DNA from: Irineochytrium annulatum
Lineage: Eukaryota > Chytridiomycota > Chytridiomycetes > Chytridiales > Chytridiaceae
Length of the DNA stretch: 64,000 nucleotides
Assembly (NCBI GenBank): GCA_027600665.1
Contig: JADGJL010000011.1
Span: 1 to 64,000, forward strand
Direction of reading: 5' to 3'
The first letter of the stretch is position 1. Each line of letters begins with the position of its first letter. The position numbers and the translations under genes were made by a program. The notes under the pieces were generated by a model, which saw only the letters and a list, made by a program, of their open reading frames with translations, was not told the DNA's origin and ran no database searches. This document shows positions 1 to 10,687 of the stretch, in pieces.

Positions 1-4
1 TTAT

Positions 5-77
5 GAGTCATTAGCTCAGTTGGTAGAGCACCTGACTTTTAATCAGGGTGTCGAAGGTTCGAGCCCTTCATGACTCA
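5..77 (+). tRNA. tRNA-Lys (anticodon TTT)
   Basis: The cloverleaf can be read directly. The acceptor strands are GAGTCAT and ATGACTC, the anticodon arm is CCTGA-CTTTTAA-TCAGG with anticodon TTT, and the T arm is GAAGG-TTCGAGC-CCTTC. The CCA end is not encoded, because TCT follows the discriminator A. A strong terminator lies just downstream. Confidence 0.95.
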
Positions 78-82
78 TCTTT

Positions 83-125
83 AAAAAAGAGTGATTAATC
101 ATTATTTGATTAGTCGCTCTTTTTT
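83..125 (+). terminator. Rho-independent terminator after tRNA-Lys
   Basis: An A-rich 5' arm (AAAAAAGAGTGATTAATCA) pairs with TGATTAGTCGCTCTTTTTT and ends in a T run. It separates the tRNA from the PucR-type gene. Confidence 0.85.
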
Positions 126-218
126 GTTATGTACTTTTAACGGATTATGGATATTTATTAATGCTGTGCAAGATATGATAAACTAATAGAAAACATGCAG
201 AGTGGTGACGTTCATTAT

Positions 219-1412
219 ATGAAGTTCATACCTGATCTAAAACAGCAAATTGAAGTCATTATAGGCACAACTTTGGACGAATATGAAATTACAATAGAGG
301 AATGGACGCAATCCGTTACGAATCTGGTGGGTCTTCATGAAAATTCAGAGACCTATGGTGATAAAGGTGAGAGTCTGGAGCTATCTGAACAAACTACATC
401 TCCAAGCTCATCCGATGTGATCAGTCTGAATACGGGAGAGCGCATATTTTTTAAGGTTCGGATGAATGAGAAAGAAGAGACCGTGGTATGTTGGGGATGC
501 TCTGCAAGATCCATCACTGTGGAGAGACGGAGATTTATTGAGCTTTTGATCCGTTCCAACACAGAATTACCCGATGAGACACAGCCTGTTGTATATGAGA
601 ATGATAGGGAACAGTATTTGACTGAATTGGGTCTCTGGCTTAGAGAGCAGATCGAAGAACCATCCAAGCAGGAATCTCAAACGGTTCCTGATCACTTTGT
701 GGTGCCTGCTGGATTGAATGCTGAGAAGATTCTGTTCTTGCTGCAAGGGGATACACCGGATGCACATCGTCTACGATCCAAGGAACTCAACAAGCTGCTT
801 GAGAGTTATTTTGGCGAGGAGATTGTATTGATTCCTTTGGGGGAGCAAGAGTGGGTTTTCATGGGTGATAAAGAAATCGTTACAGAAGAAGCCGAGGAAG
901 ATACACCGGATGCCCAAAAGGATTCACTGAACGCTTTTTGCCTTGGGTTACATGAACTGGTTGCCAGTGAGTGGGCTGGAGTGTTCCATCTGTCTGCATC
1001 CCTACCGTGCATACCCGCAGAACAATTAGTATCAGTTACAGCGCTTCTTAAAGAAAGTGTGCAATTGGGGAGAGCATTCCATGTTACGCAGCATATTCAT
1101 CTCCCATGGGATCTGCATCTCGAACGATTGGTAGCGAGTATTCCAGATGAACAACGGATACGATTTATACAGGAAACAGGCAAGGACACGTTAATCTTAA
1201 ATGATAGTGAGACTCTTGCTACGTTAGAAACCTTTTTTAGCCTAGACTGTAATGTGAGCGAGACAGCTAAACGGCTTTTCATTCATCGTAATACGTTGGT
1301 TTATCGTCTGGACAAGATCAAACAGGAGATTGGATACGATGTGAGGCACTTCGAAAGTGCTGTTCTAGTGCAGTTTTTGCTGCTTATGTACAAAGTGACG
1401 AAAAAGCATTGA
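219..1412 (+). CDS. PucR-family helix-turn-helix regulator
   Basis: This is a protein of about 397 residues. The last 60 residues form a PucR-type helix-turn-helix, with the hallmark stretch RLFIHRNTLVYRLDKI followed by FESAVLVQFLLLMY. The central region is not recognisable by eye. An ATG at 195 in the same frame would add eight residues. I prefer 219 because GAGTGGTG lies about ten bases before it and 195 has no clear ribosome site. It ends about 100 bases before the MsmX-type ATPase gene, so it could control that gene, but the ligand and targets cannot be read. PucR-family proteins in Firmicutes often respond to purine or sugar-acid metabolism. That is family knowledge only. Confidence 0.8.
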   Translation: MKFIPDLKQQIEVIIGTTLDEYEITIEEWTQSVTNLVGLHENSETYGDKGESLELSEQTTSPSSSDVISLNTGERIFFKVRMNEKEETVVCWGCSARSITVERRRFIELLIRSNTELPDETQPVVYENDREQYLTELGLWLREQIEEPSKQESQTVPDHFVVPAGLNAEKILFLLQGDTPDAHRLRSKELNKLLESYFGEEIVLIPLGEQEWVFMGDKEIVTEEAEEDTPDAQKDSLNAFCLGLHELVASEWAGVFHLSASLPCIPAEQLVSVTALLKESVQLGRAFHVTQHIHLPWDLHLERLVASIPDEQRIRFIQETGKDTLILNDSETLATLETFFSLDCNVSETAKRLFIHRNTLVYRLDKIKQEIGYDVRHFESAVLVQFLLLMYKVTKKH

Positions 1413-1515
1413 TATTTTTGTGCAGTTTGCGAATAGTCAAACCTCATACAGATAGGGTAATATAAAAATACAAATTGTATTCGATTACAAAATGATCTCT
1501 GAGGAGGCAACAATC

Positions 1516-2640
1516 ATGGCTGGAGTACGTTTAGAGCATATTTTCAAAAAATACCCGGGTTCTGATAAAGCAACTGTAGTTGACATTAACCTGGACATTA
1601 AAGATAAAGAATTTCTGGTATTGGTAGGCCCGTCCGGTTGTGGTAAATCAACAACACTGCGTATGATCGCAGGCCTTGAGGAAATTTCTGAAGGTAAACT
1701 CTATATCGGTGACCGTGTCGTTAATGATGTTGCACCTAAAGACCGCGATATCGCGATGGTATTCCAATCCTATGCCTTGTATCCGCATATGAGCGTATAT
1801 CAAAACATGGCGTTTGGTTTGAAATTGCGTAAGGTTAAAAAAGATGAGATCGACAAACGTGTACGTGAAGCAGCTAAAATCCTGGATATCGAGCATTTGC
1901 TTGAGCGTAAACCTAAGGCATTGTCCGGTGGTCAACGTCAGCGTGTCGCTCTAGGACGTGCGATTGTCCGTGATCCACAAGTCTTCTTGATGGATGAGCC
2001 TCTCTCCAACTTGGATGCTAAACTTCGTGGTCAGATGCGTGCGGAAATCACTAAACTGGCTAAACGTTTGGAAACAACAGTTATCTACGTAACGCATGAC
2101 CAAATCGAAGCAATGACGATGGGTGACCGGATCGTAGTTATGAAGGATGGTATCATCCAACAAGCAGCTTCTCCGGAAGAGTTGTATAACCTGCCGGCTA
2201 ACCTGTTCGTAGCTGGTTTCATCGGTTCCCCGACAATGAACTTTATCTCGGGTAAACTGGCTGAGCAAGGTGCTAACCTGCACTTCGTAGCTCCAGGCGT
2301 GGACGTTGAAATCCCGCAAGGTAAAGCACAAGTGTTGAAATCTAGAGGATACATTGGCAAAGAAGTCATTCTGGGTGTTCGTCCAGAAGACATTCACGAA
2401 GAGCCAGTATTCCTGGAAGCATCCCCGAACTCTGTATTCTCTACTCACGTAGATGTAACAGAGAACCTGGGTCACGAAATGCTCCTCTACTTGAGCGGTG
2501 TAGGTAACGATACTACAATCGCACGTGTAGATGGACGTTCTAACACTCGTGATGGTTCCACAGTTAAAATGGCCATCGACATGAACAAAGTTCATATCTT
2601 TGACAAAGAGACTGAAGTGAACGTACTTCTTCAAGACTAA
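1516..2640 (+). CDS. msmX: Multisugar ABC transporter ATPase, MsmX/UgpC type
   Basis: This 374-residue ATP-binding subunit powers carbohydrate importers of the CUT1 class. The Walker A is GPSGCGKST near residue 37, the signature is LSGGQRQRVALGRAI, the Walker B is VFLMDEPLSNLD, and the H loop is VTHDQIEAMTMGDR. A C-terminal regulatory domain of about 130 residues (GVRPEDIH) is typical of MalK/UgpC/MsmX. The ATG at 1516 follows GAGGAGG. An upstream in-frame ATG at 1492 lacks a ribosome site. No permease or binding protein adjoins it. That fits the known role of Bacillus MsmX as a shared ATPase for several importers, and both ATPase-less importers in this window are candidate clients (inference). 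Confidence 0.93.
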   Translation: MAGVRLEHIFKKYPGSDKATVVDINLDIKDKEFLVLVGPSGCGKSTTLRMIAGLEEISEGKLYIGDRVVNDVAPKDRDIAMVFQSYALYPHMSVYQNMAFGLKLRKVKKDEIDKRVREAAKILDIEHLLERKPKALSGGQRQRVALGRAIVRDPQVFLMDEPLSNLDAKLRGQMRAEITKLAKRLETTVIYVTHDQIEAMTMGDRIVVMKDGIIQQAASPEELYNLPANLFVAGFIGSPTMNFISGKLAEQGANLHFVAPGVDVEIPQGKAQVLKSRGYIGKEVILGVRPEDIHEEPVFLEASPNSVFSTHVDVTENLGHEMLLYLSGVGNDTTIARVDGRSNTRDGSTVKMAIDMNKVHIFDKETEVNVLLQD

Positions 2641-2703
2641 TATTACTGGGATTCATCGGTGACGAGGGAATCTGACAGTTAACGCAATTATACATTGTAA
2701 TGA

Positions 2704-2738
2704 GAGCCCCTTCCGTTATTGCTGGAAGGGGCTTTTTT
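2704..2738 (+). terminator. Rho-independent terminator after msmX
   Basis: The perfect arms AGCCCCTTCC and GGAAGGGGCT are followed by a run of seven T residues. Confidence 0.9.
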
Positions 2739-3064
2739 TAAAAAATTAATGAATTCTATAATATTCAGCGGGGCAAGGATTAACAATTACCTGATAAACA
2801 ACCGCTAAACCATCCATGTAGTATCCCCAATGGGTGCTTGATCAGAAGGTTTTTTCTTACTAATGGTTGTCGGAGGCTACGATTGCATTCATGCCGGAAT
2901 TCATTTAAGATTATTTGAAGGTCTGTCTTCATATATCTGAGAGAACCGACTGTTGGAAGGGTATGCATTCTGTACCCCATGTTGTGAATGCGCTAATAAT
3001 GGAAAGAACTGATACACGATCTGAATTACATAGAGGTACAGCGAATGCTGAAAGGAAGAGACAA
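2739..3064. other. Non-coding leader before hprK
   Basis: I see no convincing gene in these 326 bases. A weak promoter can be proposed: TTGCAT at 2883-2888, 17 bases, TAAGAT at 2906-2911. Loose inverted repeats (ACAACC near 2797 with GGTTGT near 2866) surround a T run at about 2851. Nothing more can be supported. Confidence 0.35.
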
Positions 3065-4003
3065 ATGGCGAAAAAAGTGAAAGTATCCGAATTGGTACAG
3101 CAGTTTCAGTTGGAGGTTGTTTCTGGATCTCACGGATTGAAAAGAGTCATTACGGTAGATGATCTGAACCGTCCTGGTCTGGAAATGGCCGGTTATTTTG
3201 AATACCATCCTCAAGAACGGGTACAGCTACTTGGAAGAACGGAGTTAGCTTTCTTTGCAATGTTACCCGAGCAAGAGCGGCGTGATCGTATGCAACGTCT
3301 TTGTACGGAAGAGACGCCTTGTATCGTTGTAACGCGCGGACTTGAAGTCCCGCAAGAGCTGATTGATATCAGTGAAGAACGGGATCTGGCTGTATTGCGC
3401 AGTAATATGGCAACAACAATTCTGTCCAGCCGGATTACCGGATTTTTGGAGGGGAAATTAGCACCTACTGCCACGATTCATGGTGTACTGTGTGATGTAT
3501 ACGGGGTTGGTATGTTGATTACAGGTAGTAGCGGTATTGGTAAGAGTGAAACAGCACTTGAACTGGTTAAACGTGGACACCGACTGATTGCCGATGATGC
3601 GGTAGAGATCCGCCAAACGTCAGATTTTCAGCTTCACGGTACTGCACCTGAATTGATCCGCCACTTGCTCGAAATTCGAGGTGTCGGTATTATCAACGTC
3701 ATGACATTATTCGGAGCCGGTGCCGTTCGGAATAACAAACGGATTACCCTGGTTGTACGTCTGGAAGCATGGCAGCAGGATAAACAATACGATCGTCTGG
3801 GCCTGGACGAAGAGACTACACGTATCATTGATACCGATGTGCCTCTCGTTACGATTCCTGTTCGTCCGGGACGGAACTTGGCGGTTATTATTGAAGTAGC
3901 CGGAATGAACTATCGTCTGAAACAGATGGGTCTTAATGCTGCACTGCAATTCACGAACAAGCTGACAGCAACCATCTCGGAAGATATGGAAGACATGGAT
4001 TAA
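3065..4003 (+). CDS. hprK: HPr kinase/phosphorylase
   Basis: This 312-residue bifunctional enzyme phosphorylates and dephosphorylates Ser46 of HPr and Crh. It is the sensor for carbon catabolite control in Firmicutes. The Walker A GSSGIGKS lies at residues 154-161, a histidine at 139 precedes it, and the acidic pair DD follows at 177-178. The HprK signature [19 protein letters not shown] is present. The ATG at 3065 follows AAAGGAAG. A longer reading from 2915 has no ribosome site. It heads the conserved hprK-lgt-ppaX-acyltransferase cluster. Its HPr-type substrate is encoded at 34785. Confidence 0.96.
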   Translation: MAKKVKVSELVQQFQLEVVSGSHGLKRVITVDDLNRPGLEMAGYFEYHPQERVQLLGRTELAFFAMLPEQERRDRMQRLCTEETPCIVVTRGLEVPQELIDISEERDLAVLRSNMATTILSSRITGFLEGKLAPTATIHGVLCDVYGVGMLITGSSGIGKSETALELVKRGHRLIADDAVEIRQTSDFQLHGTAPELIRHLLEIRGVGIINVMTLFGAGAVRNNKRITLVVRLEAWQQDKQYDRLGLDEETTRIIDTDVPLVTIPVRPGRNLAVIIEVAGMNYRLKQMGLNAALQFTNKLTATISEDMEDMD

Positions 4004-4124
4004 GAAACATTTTATACAAGGAAATGAAGATAAATGGTTGACGTGTACTGCTTCTCTGGAGGCGCAGGGCATGCCAACCATTCGTCATGCGTGTGATTGA
4101 TCGAATAAATAGGAGTGTGAATGA

Positions 4125-5150
4125 ATGGATACATTATTACTGTTGAACCCGATTGCGTTCTCTATTGGAGCGTTAAAGGTTCACTGGTACGGGCTTATTC
4201 TTGGTGCCGCGGCACTTATAGGACTGCTGCTCGTGATCCGGGAGGGCAAACGCTACAATATCCCACAGGAAGTGTTCATGGACATGGTTCTGCTGGGTGT
4301 GCCTTCTGCCATCATTGGTGCCCGCATCTACTATGTCGCATTTAAGTGGGAAGATTACAAGGATAATTTCTGGGATGTCTTTAAAATATGGAATGGCGGT
4401 ATCGCCATCTATGGTGCCCTTATTGGTGCAATCATCTGTGCAGTTATTTTCTTCCGTCGTAAAGGCTATAACTTCTGGCGTATGGCCGATATCTGTGCGC
4501 CTGGACTGATTGTTGGACAGATGATCGGACGTTGGGGGAACTTTGTGAATCAGGAAGCCTATGGCGGTCCTGTGGAAGAATCATTTTTGAGAGACAAGCT
4601 TCATCTGCCAGACTTTATTGTGAATCAAATGAACGTAGAAGGCGTATTCCATCATCCTGCGTTTTTGTATGAATCAGTATGGAGTCTTGCTGGTCTAATC
4701 TTGCTGCTGATTCTGCGTCGTCAGAAATTCCTGCGTTCAGGTGAACTGTTCATGTCCTATTTCATCTGGTACTCTATCGGTCGTTTCTTCATTGAAGCTT
4801 TGCGTACGGACAGTCTGGGCTTCCAGGCTCCGCAATGGGTCGCTTCATTAGTGAACGGGCTGTGGTCTCCAATGACTGTGATGGGCTTCGAACAAGGATA
4901 TCTTGATCCTGCTTATGGCAACGTAAGAATCTCGCAACTGCTCGCTATTGGTATCATTATTGTTGCTGTTGTATTCATAGTGGTGAGAAGAGTGACAGGT
5001 AAAGCCGATGTTCGTTACAGTGATCCGATTGTATCGTCCAAAGTTACCTCTGATGATATGGAACATACGGGAACAGTTGTTGGCAAAGAGAGTAAGGTAA
5101 CACCTCCAGCCAAAGATGACCCGAAGCAAGTTGATGATAAAAAGGAGTAA
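4125..5150 (+). CDS. lgt: Prolipoprotein diacylglyceryl transferase
   Basis: Lgt is an integral membrane enzyme that moves diacylglycerol from phosphatidylglycerol to the lipobox cysteine of prelipoproteins. At 341 residues it has several hydrophobic segments and the family signature region GRWGNFVNQEAYGG. It ends in a charged cytoplasmic tail of about 55 residues, longer than in many homologues. AGGAGTG precedes the ATG at 4125. Lipoprotein substrates in this window include the two sugar-binding proteins (18683, 57779) and the minus-strand lipoprotein at 25407. Confidence 0.95.
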   Translation: MDTLLLLNPIAFSIGALKVHWYGLILGAAALIGLLLVIREGKRYNIPQEVFMDMVLLGVPSAIIGARIYYVAFKWEDYKDNFWDVFKIWNGGIAIYGALIGAIICAVIFFRRKGYNFWRMADICAPGLIVGQMIGRWGNFVNQEAYGGPVEESFLRDKLHLPDFIVNQMNVEGVFHHPAFLYESVWSLAGLILLLILRRQKFLRSGELFMSYFIWYSIGRFFIEALRTDSLGFQAPQWVASLVNGLWSPMTVMGFEQGYLDPAYGNVRISQLLAIGIIIVAVVFIVVRRVTGKADVRYSDPIVSSKVTSDDMEHTGTVVGKESKVTPPAKDDPKQVDDKKE

Positions 5151-5156
5151 TGCAAC

Positions 5157-5813
5157 ATGATTGACACGGTATTGTTCGATCTGGATGGAACGATTATTGA
5201 TACCAATGAGCTGATTATCAGCTCATTCCAGCATGTCATGGGGGGATGGGAGCATTCAGCTCCATGGACACGAGAACAGATCATTCCGCATATGGGTGGC
5301 ACACTGGAGCAGCAAATGCGTACCTTTTCTGGACAAGAGGAAGTCTCTGAGTACGTGAAAGGTTATCGTGCCTATAATGATATCCATCATGAAGCGATGG
5401 TTAGACCTTTTCCACATGTCATTGAGGTAGTAGAGGCGTTGCATCAGGCTGGCATTGTGATGGGTGTGGTCACAACTAAAATTCGTCCATCTACATTAAA
5501 GGTGCTGGAACGTTTTGACCTACTGAAATATATGAAGACGATTGTGACCGTGACTGATGTGACGAATCCGAAGCCACATGCTGAGCCTGTGTTGAAAGCA
5601 ATGACGGAACTGGGTGCAGATCCTGCTAAAACGTTGATGGTTGGTGATAGTCCGGTGGATATCCAATCGGCTCAAAATGCGGGTGCACTCTCGGCGGGGG
5701 TTGCATGGTCTCTTAAAGGAGAAACAATCCTGAACGGATATGGCCCCGATCACATGTTGCACGACATGAGAGACTTGTTAGAACTCATCCGTATTGAAAC
5801 GGGTCGTTCATGA
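5157..5813 (+). CDS. ppaX: HAD pyrophosphatase PpaX
   Basis: This 218-residue HAD-superfamily hydrolase has the nucleophile motif DLDGT (residues 8-12), the motif II region VVTTK, a lysine in NPKPHAEP and the acidic motif [12 protein letters not shown]. In Bacillus, PpaX hydrolyses the pyrophosphate released when HprK dephosphorylates P-Ser-HPr. Its place after hprK and lgt supports that role over a generic phosphoglycolate phosphatase. AAAGGAG precedes the ATG. The stop overlaps the next start. Confidence 0.88.
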   Translation: MIDTVLFDLDGTIIDTNELIISSFQHVMGGWEHSAPWTREQIIPHMGGTLEQQMRTFSGQEEVSEYVKGYRAYNDIHHEAMVRPFPHVIEVVEALHQAGIVMGVVTTKIRPSTLKVLERFDLLKYMKTIVTVTDVTNPKPHAEPVLKAMTELGADPAKTLMVGDSPVDIQSAQNAGALSAGVAWSLKGETILNGYGPDHMLHDMRDLLELIRIETGRS

Positions 5814-6352
5814 GAAAAGTAACCCGCTATCCAGTAGAGGACCAGAATGCACTTTGGCATATCTACAAGACAGTGAGTCCGTGGAAGGGCGTTCGTAATT
5901 TTATCTGGATCCAGTTGTCACGCTACTGTCCGATTCTATCGGTGAAGAACTGGATTTATCGCCGAATGCTGGGGATGAAGGTGGGAAAACATACGGCCTT
6001 TGGCCTGATGGTGATGGTGGACGTGTTTTTTCCGGAGAAAATAACGGTCGGCGAAAACTCGGTCATCGGTTACAACACAACGATTCTCGCTCATGAGTAT
6101 CTCATTAAGGAGTACAGGCTCGGTGAGGTGATTATCGGGGAAAATGTACTGATTGGTGCCAATACAACGATTCTGCCTGGGGTAACCATAGGGGATGGAG
6201 CGGTTGTAGCTGCTGGAGCTGTCGTACATAAGGATGTGGCACCAGGAGCTTTTGTTGGAGGTAATCCACTACGTGACTTATCCCGTGCGGCAGCTTCTAC
6301 GGAAGAGACTGTCTTTAACACGGATGATTCTTCTCAGGGTAGTGTGCATTAA
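5810..6352 (+). CDS. Hexapeptide-repeat acyltransferase
   Basis: This 180-residue protein has a left-handed beta-helix built from hexapeptide repeats ([40 protein letters not shown], then VGGNPLRDL). It resembles the maltose or galactoside O-acetyltransferase group and occupies the position of Bacillus yvoF in the hprK cluster. Its ATG overlaps the ppaX stop (ATGA), so the two are translationally coupled. The acceptor is not known from sequence. Confidence 0.8.
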   Translation: MRKVTRYPVEDQNALWHIYKTVSPWKGVRNFIWIQLSRYCPILSVKNWIYRRMLGMKVGKHTAFGLMVMVDVFFPEKITVGENSVIGYNTTILAHEYLIKEYRLGEVIIGENVLIGANTTILPGVTIGDGAVVAAGAVVHKDVAPGAFVGGNPLRDLSRAAASTEETVFNTDDSSQGSVH

Positions 6353-6386
6353 GTCCACAACGTAATGAAAGAAGATGGGTTGAAGT

Positions 6387-6412
6387 AAAAAGCTGCTTAT
6401 GGCAGCTTTTTT
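6387..6412 (+). terminator. Terminator of the hprK cluster
   Basis: The stem AAAAGCTGC-TTAT-GGCAGCTTTTTT ends in T residues, 35 bases after the acyltransferase stop. Confidence 0.8.
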
Positions 6413-6495
6413 CGTATATAAATACCGATGGGTGAGGGTAACGGTGCGAATATAAAACGAGATGCCGATCCAAGGGCAATCAAGCTTCGGTATTG

Positions 6496-6525
6496 TTGAC
6501 GGTAGTGCGGATTTCATGTTATCAT
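6496..6525 (+). promoter_or_regulatory. Putative sigma-A promoter of the histidine operon
   Basis: TTGACG and TATCAT are separated by 18 bases. The start of transcription would leave a leader of about 210 bases before hisZ. I searched that leader for a T-box core and for a run of His codons and saw neither. Confidence 0.5.
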
Positions 6526-6741
6526 ATCCCATATACTTTAGTTTGTTAGCACTTTACCATGTGAAAGTATTGTTGGAGAAATTAAACGTGATAAAGGTTG
6601 AACTAAATCAATAGTTAAAAGCTTGTGCAGCAATACGTTGATTCAGGGTTACAAGATAGAATGGGGATTTACACTACATAAATCCTGTTGAAATAGAATG
6701 AGCACCACTCTTAAATTACTGACTCGGGGTGAATAATACCA

Positions 6742-7941
6742 ATGTCCAAACCAAAAGGATTTGAAAAACCGACCGGATTTCGCGACTATACACCACATGT
6801 TGTATCCAAGCTGCGTACGATTGAGCGGAATGTACTAGAATGTATGGAACGCTGGGGTTACCGTCAGATCATCACACCAACGATTGAATATTACGACACG
6901 GTAGGTGTAGCCAGCTCTACATCGGATCGCAAATTGTTTAAATTATTGAACAGCCGGGGAACCACCCTGGTGCTCCGATCGGATCTAACGGCTCCGATTG
7001 CACGTGTCGTTTCGTCCATGCTCAAAGATGAGCAATTGCCACTGCGTCTGTCCTATCATGCGAACGTATTTCGTTCGATTGAAGAGGAAGCTGGACGCGA
7101 GGCGGAGTTCTTCCAGACAGGGGTGGAGCTGGTTGGAGATGACTCACCTGAGGCGGATGCAGAAGTTGTTGCGCTTGCGATTGCCTCTTTGCAGGCAGCG
7201 GGCGTGTCTTCTTTTAAAATAGCGATGGGTCATATGGGATTCCTGAACGGATTACTGGAGGAAGTGATTCCAGGCCAGACAACGGAACAGGAGCAATTGA
7301 AGGAAGGGCTGCTCGGACGTGATTATGTTGGCTATCGCCAGTCCATCGAAGCATTGAACCTGGAACCCAAGTTGAAAGAACAGCTCGAAGCGATCCTGCG
7401 TCTGCGCGGTGGCAAGGAAGTCTGCACACATGCGGTAGAACTAAGTTCAAGTGCTGAAGCAGCACAGTCGATTGCGCATCTGTGTGCAGTATTCGAAGTG
7501 TTGGAAGCGTACGGTGTATCCGAACATGTACTGATTGATCTGACGATGATCGGGGATTTCTCCTATTATACGGGCATGACGTTTGAAGGATATGCAGCAG
7601 AACTGGGATCTCCGGTATGCAGCGGCGGGCGGTATGACAATCTGTTACAACAATTCGGGCGTTCGTTGCCAGCTACAGGGTTTGCACTGAAAACCAACCG
7701 GATTATTGATGGCGTTCACGGTATTACCATCGAAGAGAAGAAACCGATACTTATCCAATATAGCCCGAAACGTCGGGCCGAGGCACTGACAGAAGCGGCA
7801 AGATTACGCAGTCTGGGACAAAATGTAGTGACACTCCTTCTTCCTGAAGACGGGGCTGGAGCAAGTGCTGTATCTACTGGAGCAACAACCGTTCAGGCTG
7901 AGCAGGTTATTACTTACGGATCTGAAGAAGGAGGACGCTGA
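6742..7941 (+). CDS. hisZ: ATP phosphoribosyltransferase regulatory subunit
   Basis: HisZ is a catalytically inactive histidyl-tRNA synthetase paralogue that binds short-form HisG and makes it active and histidine-sensitive. At 399 residues it keeps the class II synthetase features (GFRDYTP near the N terminus, [52 protein letters not shown]). It lacks an anticodon-binding domain of normal length. It lies first in the his operon, two bases before hisG, whose product is the short form and therefore needs HisZ. Confidence 0.93.
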   Translation: MSKPKGFEKPTGFRDYTPHVVSKLRTIERNVLECMERWGYRQIITPTIEYYDTVGVASSTSDRKLFKLLNSRGTTLVLRSDLTAPIARVVSSMLKDEQLPLRLSYHANVFRSIEEEAGREAEFFQTGVELVGDDSPEADAEVVALAIASLQAAGVSSFKIAMGHMGFLNGLLEEVIPGQTTEQEQLKEGLLGRDYVGYRQSIEALNLEPKLKEQLEAILRLRGGKEVCTHAVELSSSAEAAQSIAHLCAVFEVLEAYGVSEHVLIDLTMIGDFSYYTGMTFEGYAAELGSPVCSGGRYDNLLQQFGRSLPATGFALKTNRIIDGVHGITIEEKKPILIQYSPKRRAEALTEAARLRSLGQNVVTLLLPEDGAGASAVSTGATTVQAEQVITYGSEEGGR

Positions 7942-7942
7942 G

Positions 7943-8602
7943 ATGTCGGATATTCTGAAGGTGGCCATGCCGAAGGGCCGAATCTATAAAAAAGCCTCCA
8001 AATTGTTCCGTGAAGCGGGGCTGGATATTCCAGAAGACGTGGATGATACACGCAGATTGGTCATTGAAGTACCGGAAGCGGGAATGGAATTCATCATGGC
8101 GAAGCCAGTAGATGTTCCAACGTACGTGGAGTACGGTGTTGCTGATATCGGAATTGTTGGTAAAGACGTGCTGCTGGAGGAAAATCGGGATGTGTACGAA
8201 CTATTGAATCTGGGAATCGCCCAGTGCCGTATGTCTGTAATTGGACTTCCCGACTGGAAGCCAGGTATTCAGCAACGTGTTGCAACGAAGTACCCGAGGA
8301 TCGCTTCACAGTATTTCCGGGAGCAGGGGCAGCAGGTTGAGGTGATCAAGCTGAATGGTTCCATTGAGCTTGCACCCTTAATTGGTCTGGCAGACCGGAT
8401 CGTCGATCTGGTGGAGACTGGTCAGACGCTGCGCGAGAACGGACTCGTGGAGATGACAGGCATTCTGGACATCACCAGCCGTCTTATCGCTAATCGGGTA
8501 AGTTATCGGATGAAAAATGCACGAATCCAGGCTTTGTGTGATGCACTTCAACAGGTTATTCCGGCATCGAATGAGATATCGGCGGGAAGCCTTCGGGGAT
8601 AA
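7943..8602 (+). CDS. hisG: ATP phosphoribosyltransferase, short catalytic form
   Basis: HisG couples ATP and PRPP in the first step of histidine synthesis. At 219 residues it is the short form without the C-terminal regulatory domain. Seen features are [11 protein letters not shown] at the N terminus, [10 protein letters not shown], and the PRPP-binding stretch [16 protein letters not shown]. The start is the ATG after GAAGGAGGACGC. A longer reading from 7865 would overlap hisZ by 77 bases and is not needed. Confidence 0.95.
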   Translation: MSDILKVAMPKGRIYKKASKLFREAGLDIPEDVDDTRRLVIEVPEAGMEFIMAKPVDVPTYVEYGVADIGIVGKDVLLEENRDVYELLNLGIAQCRMSVIGLPDWKPGIQQRVATKYPRIASQYFREQGQQVEVIKLNGSIELAPLIGLADRIVDLVETGQTLRENGLVEMTGILDITSRLIANRVSYRMKNARIQALCDALQQVIPASNEISAGSLRG

Positions 8603-8757
8603 ATTACTGATATGCAAGGACTGCAAGGTAGCAAGAACGAGAAATAAAGTAACGGAAATAACAAAAGAATGAAACGATAGAAGCAAGAAACGTGAAAAAT
8701 CAGAATCGAATCGGCCATAAAAAGGCAGGCATTACAGAGGATGAGGAGGTTGTACGT

Positions 8758-10062
8758 ATGAAAATTGTACCTGCACGTGAATTTGATCTGAAGCGGGAAG
8801 TGGAGTATGGCACGCCAGAGCAAAATGAAACGGTACGGCGTATTGTCAGCGATATTCGCCGTGAGGGTGATGCGGCACTGCTGCGTTACACGGAGCAGCT
8901 GGACCGCACGAAGCTGACGGCCGCGGAATTGCGCGTGCCGCAGGAAGAGCTGCAGGCGGCTTATGCAGCCGTGGAGCCATCCTTTGTGACGGCGATTCGG
9001 CAAGCCGCCGCCAACATTCGTGCATTTCACGAGAAGCAGAAACGCAACTCGTGGATGGATTGGCAGCCGGACGGCAGCCTGCTGGGCCAGGTCATCCGGC
9101 CGCTGAAGCGGGTCGGCGTCTATGTACCTGGCGGCAAAGCAGCGTATCCATCGTCTGTGCTGATGAATGTGATTCCGGCACAGGTGGCAGGCGTGCCGGA
9201 GATTGTTCTCGTGACGCCGCCGTCTACCAACGGTGGCGAAGGCATTAACCCGTACATTCTCGTGGCTGCTGCGGAAGCAGGCGTGAGCGAGATGTACCGG
9301 GTTGGCGGCGCTCAAGCCATCGCCGCCCTGGCTTACGGCACGGAGAGCATTGCCCCGGTCGACAAGATCTGTGGACCGGGCAATATTTACGTGGCGCTCG
9401 CGAAGCGCGAGGTGTACGGTGCGGTCGATATCGATAGTATCGCCGGGCCGAGTGAGATTGTGGTACTCGCCGATGATACGGCGAATCCGGTGTATGTCGC
9501 CGCCGACCTGTTGTCGCAGGCGGAACATGACGAGATGGCATCGGCCATTCTCGTCACGAATTCGGCCGCGCTGGCGGAAGCCGTGCAGGAGGAAGTGCAG
9601 CGGCAACTTGAAGTGCTGCCGCGGCGTGATATCGCTGCTGCTTCGGTAGAGCAGTATGGCGCGATTATTGTGGTCGATTCCATCGATGAGGGAATCGATG
9701 TGGTGAACCGGCTCGCACCGGAGCATCTGGAGATCATGGTGCAGGAGCCGATGGCTTACGCTGGCCGGATTGAGAATGCCGGTGCGATCTTCCTCGGCCC
9801 GTACAGCTCGGAGCCGGTAGGGGATTATTTTGCCGGACCGAATCATATTATTCCGACCAATGGAACGGCGCGATTCAGTTCGCCAGTGGACGTGGACGAT
9901 TTTATCAAGAAATCCAGTCTGATCTATTATAGTAAAGAAGCGCTGCTGCAGAACGGAGCGGCTATTATAGAGTTGGCCCGCCATGAGGGTCTTGAAGGTC
10001 ATGCCCGTGCAATCGCTGTACGGTTAGAACAGGAAGGAAAGGCGGAATCGGACAATGGATAA
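8758..10062 (+). CDS. hisD: Histidinol dehydrogenase
   Basis: HisD oxidises L-histidinol to L-histidine in two NAD-dependent steps with zinc. At 434 residues it is full length. Motifs include [69 protein letters not shown] and the C-terminal [27 protein letters not shown] precedes the ATG at 8758. A reading from 8692 is longer but has no ribosome site. The stretch from about 8870 to 9850 is visibly richer in G and C than its neighbours (many GCG, CCG and GCC codons), which produces long spurious antisense frames. Confidence 0.95.
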   Translation: MKIVPAREFDLKREVEYGTPEQNETVRRIVSDIRREGDAALLRYTEQLDRTKLTAAELRVPQEELQAAYAAVEPSFVTAIRQAAANIRAFHEKQKRNSWMDWQPDGSLLGQVIRPLKRVGVYVPGGKAAYPSSVLMNVIPAQVAGVPEIVLVTPPSTNGGEGINPYILVAAAEAGVSEMYRVGGAQAIAALAYGTESIAPVDKICGPGNIYVALAKREVYGAVDIDSIAGPSEIVVLADDTANPVYVAADLLSQAEHDEMASAILVTNSAALAEAVQEEVQRQLEVLPRRDIAAASVEQYGAIIVVDSIDEGIDVVNRLAPEHLEIMVQEPMAYAGRIENAGAIFLGPYSSEPVGDYFAGPNHIIPTNGTARFSSPVDVDDFIKKSSLIYYSKEALLQNGAAIIELARHEGLEGHARAIAVRLEQEGKAESDNG

Positions 10063-10684
10063 TCAAAATAACGGTGTGGAACTTGAAAACAAAGGTGCAG
10101 TGCGCCAAGCAGAGGTTGACCGCAAAACGAACGAGACCAATATTCAATTGGCCTTTAATGTAGATGGAACAGGACAATCCACGATTGAAACGGATGTACC
10201 TTTCCTGAACCATATGCTGGATCTGTTCACGAAGCACGGACAATTCGACCTGAACGTACAGGCCCGTGGAGATATTGACATTGACGATCATCACACGGTT
10301 GAAGACATCGGCATCTGTCTGGGACAGACGTTGCGAGAAGCATTGGGTGACAAACGCGGGATTAAGCGCTACGCCAGTGTTTTTGTACCGATGGATGAGG
10401 CACTCGCTCAGGTTATTATTGATGTGAGCAACCGACCTCACTTTGAATACCGTGCAGAATATCCTTCCCAACAGGTAGGCAGTTTCTCCACGGAGCTGGT
10501 ACATGAATTCCTGTGGAAATTGGCGCTGGAAGCTCGGATTACGTTGCATGTCATTGTGCACTATGGTCAGAACACCCACCACATGATTGAAGCGATCTTT
10601 AAGGCATTGGGACGTGCACTGGATGAAGCAACGTTGATTGATCCACGTGTAACGGGTGTGCCTTCCACGAAGGGAGTGCTGTAG
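10055..10684 (+). CDS. hisB: Imidazoleglycerol-phosphate dehydratase
   Basis: HisB dehydrates imidazoleglycerol phosphate to imidazoleacetol phosphate with manganese. At 209 residues it is monofunctional, without the phosphatase half of the E. coli enzyme. The metal-binding motifs [13 protein letters not shown] and [17 protein letters not shown] and the core [13 protein letters not shown] are intact. Its ATG lies inside the last codons of hisD (8-base overlap). The first 20 residues are polar and variable. Confidence 0.95.
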   Translation: MDNQNNGVELENKGAVRQAEVDRKTNETNIQLAFNVDGTGQSTIETDVPFLNHMLDLFTKHGQFDLNVQARGDIDIDDHHTVEDIGICLGQTLREALGDKRGIKRYASVFVPMDEALAQVIIDVSNRPHFEYRAEYPSQQVGSFSTELVHEFLWKLALEARITLHVIVHYGQNTHHMIEAIFKALGRALDEATLIDPRVTGVPSTKGVL

Positions 10685-10687
10685 ACG

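Noticed and set aside
6526..6741. T-box or His-codon attenuator in the his leader
   Set aside because: I found neither the T-box core AGGGTGGAACCGCG nor a short frame with several His codons.
8548..10002. 484-codon minus-strand frame opposite hisD
   Set aside because: It is a shadow of the GC-rich hisD codons. It has no ribosome site and no recognisable domain.
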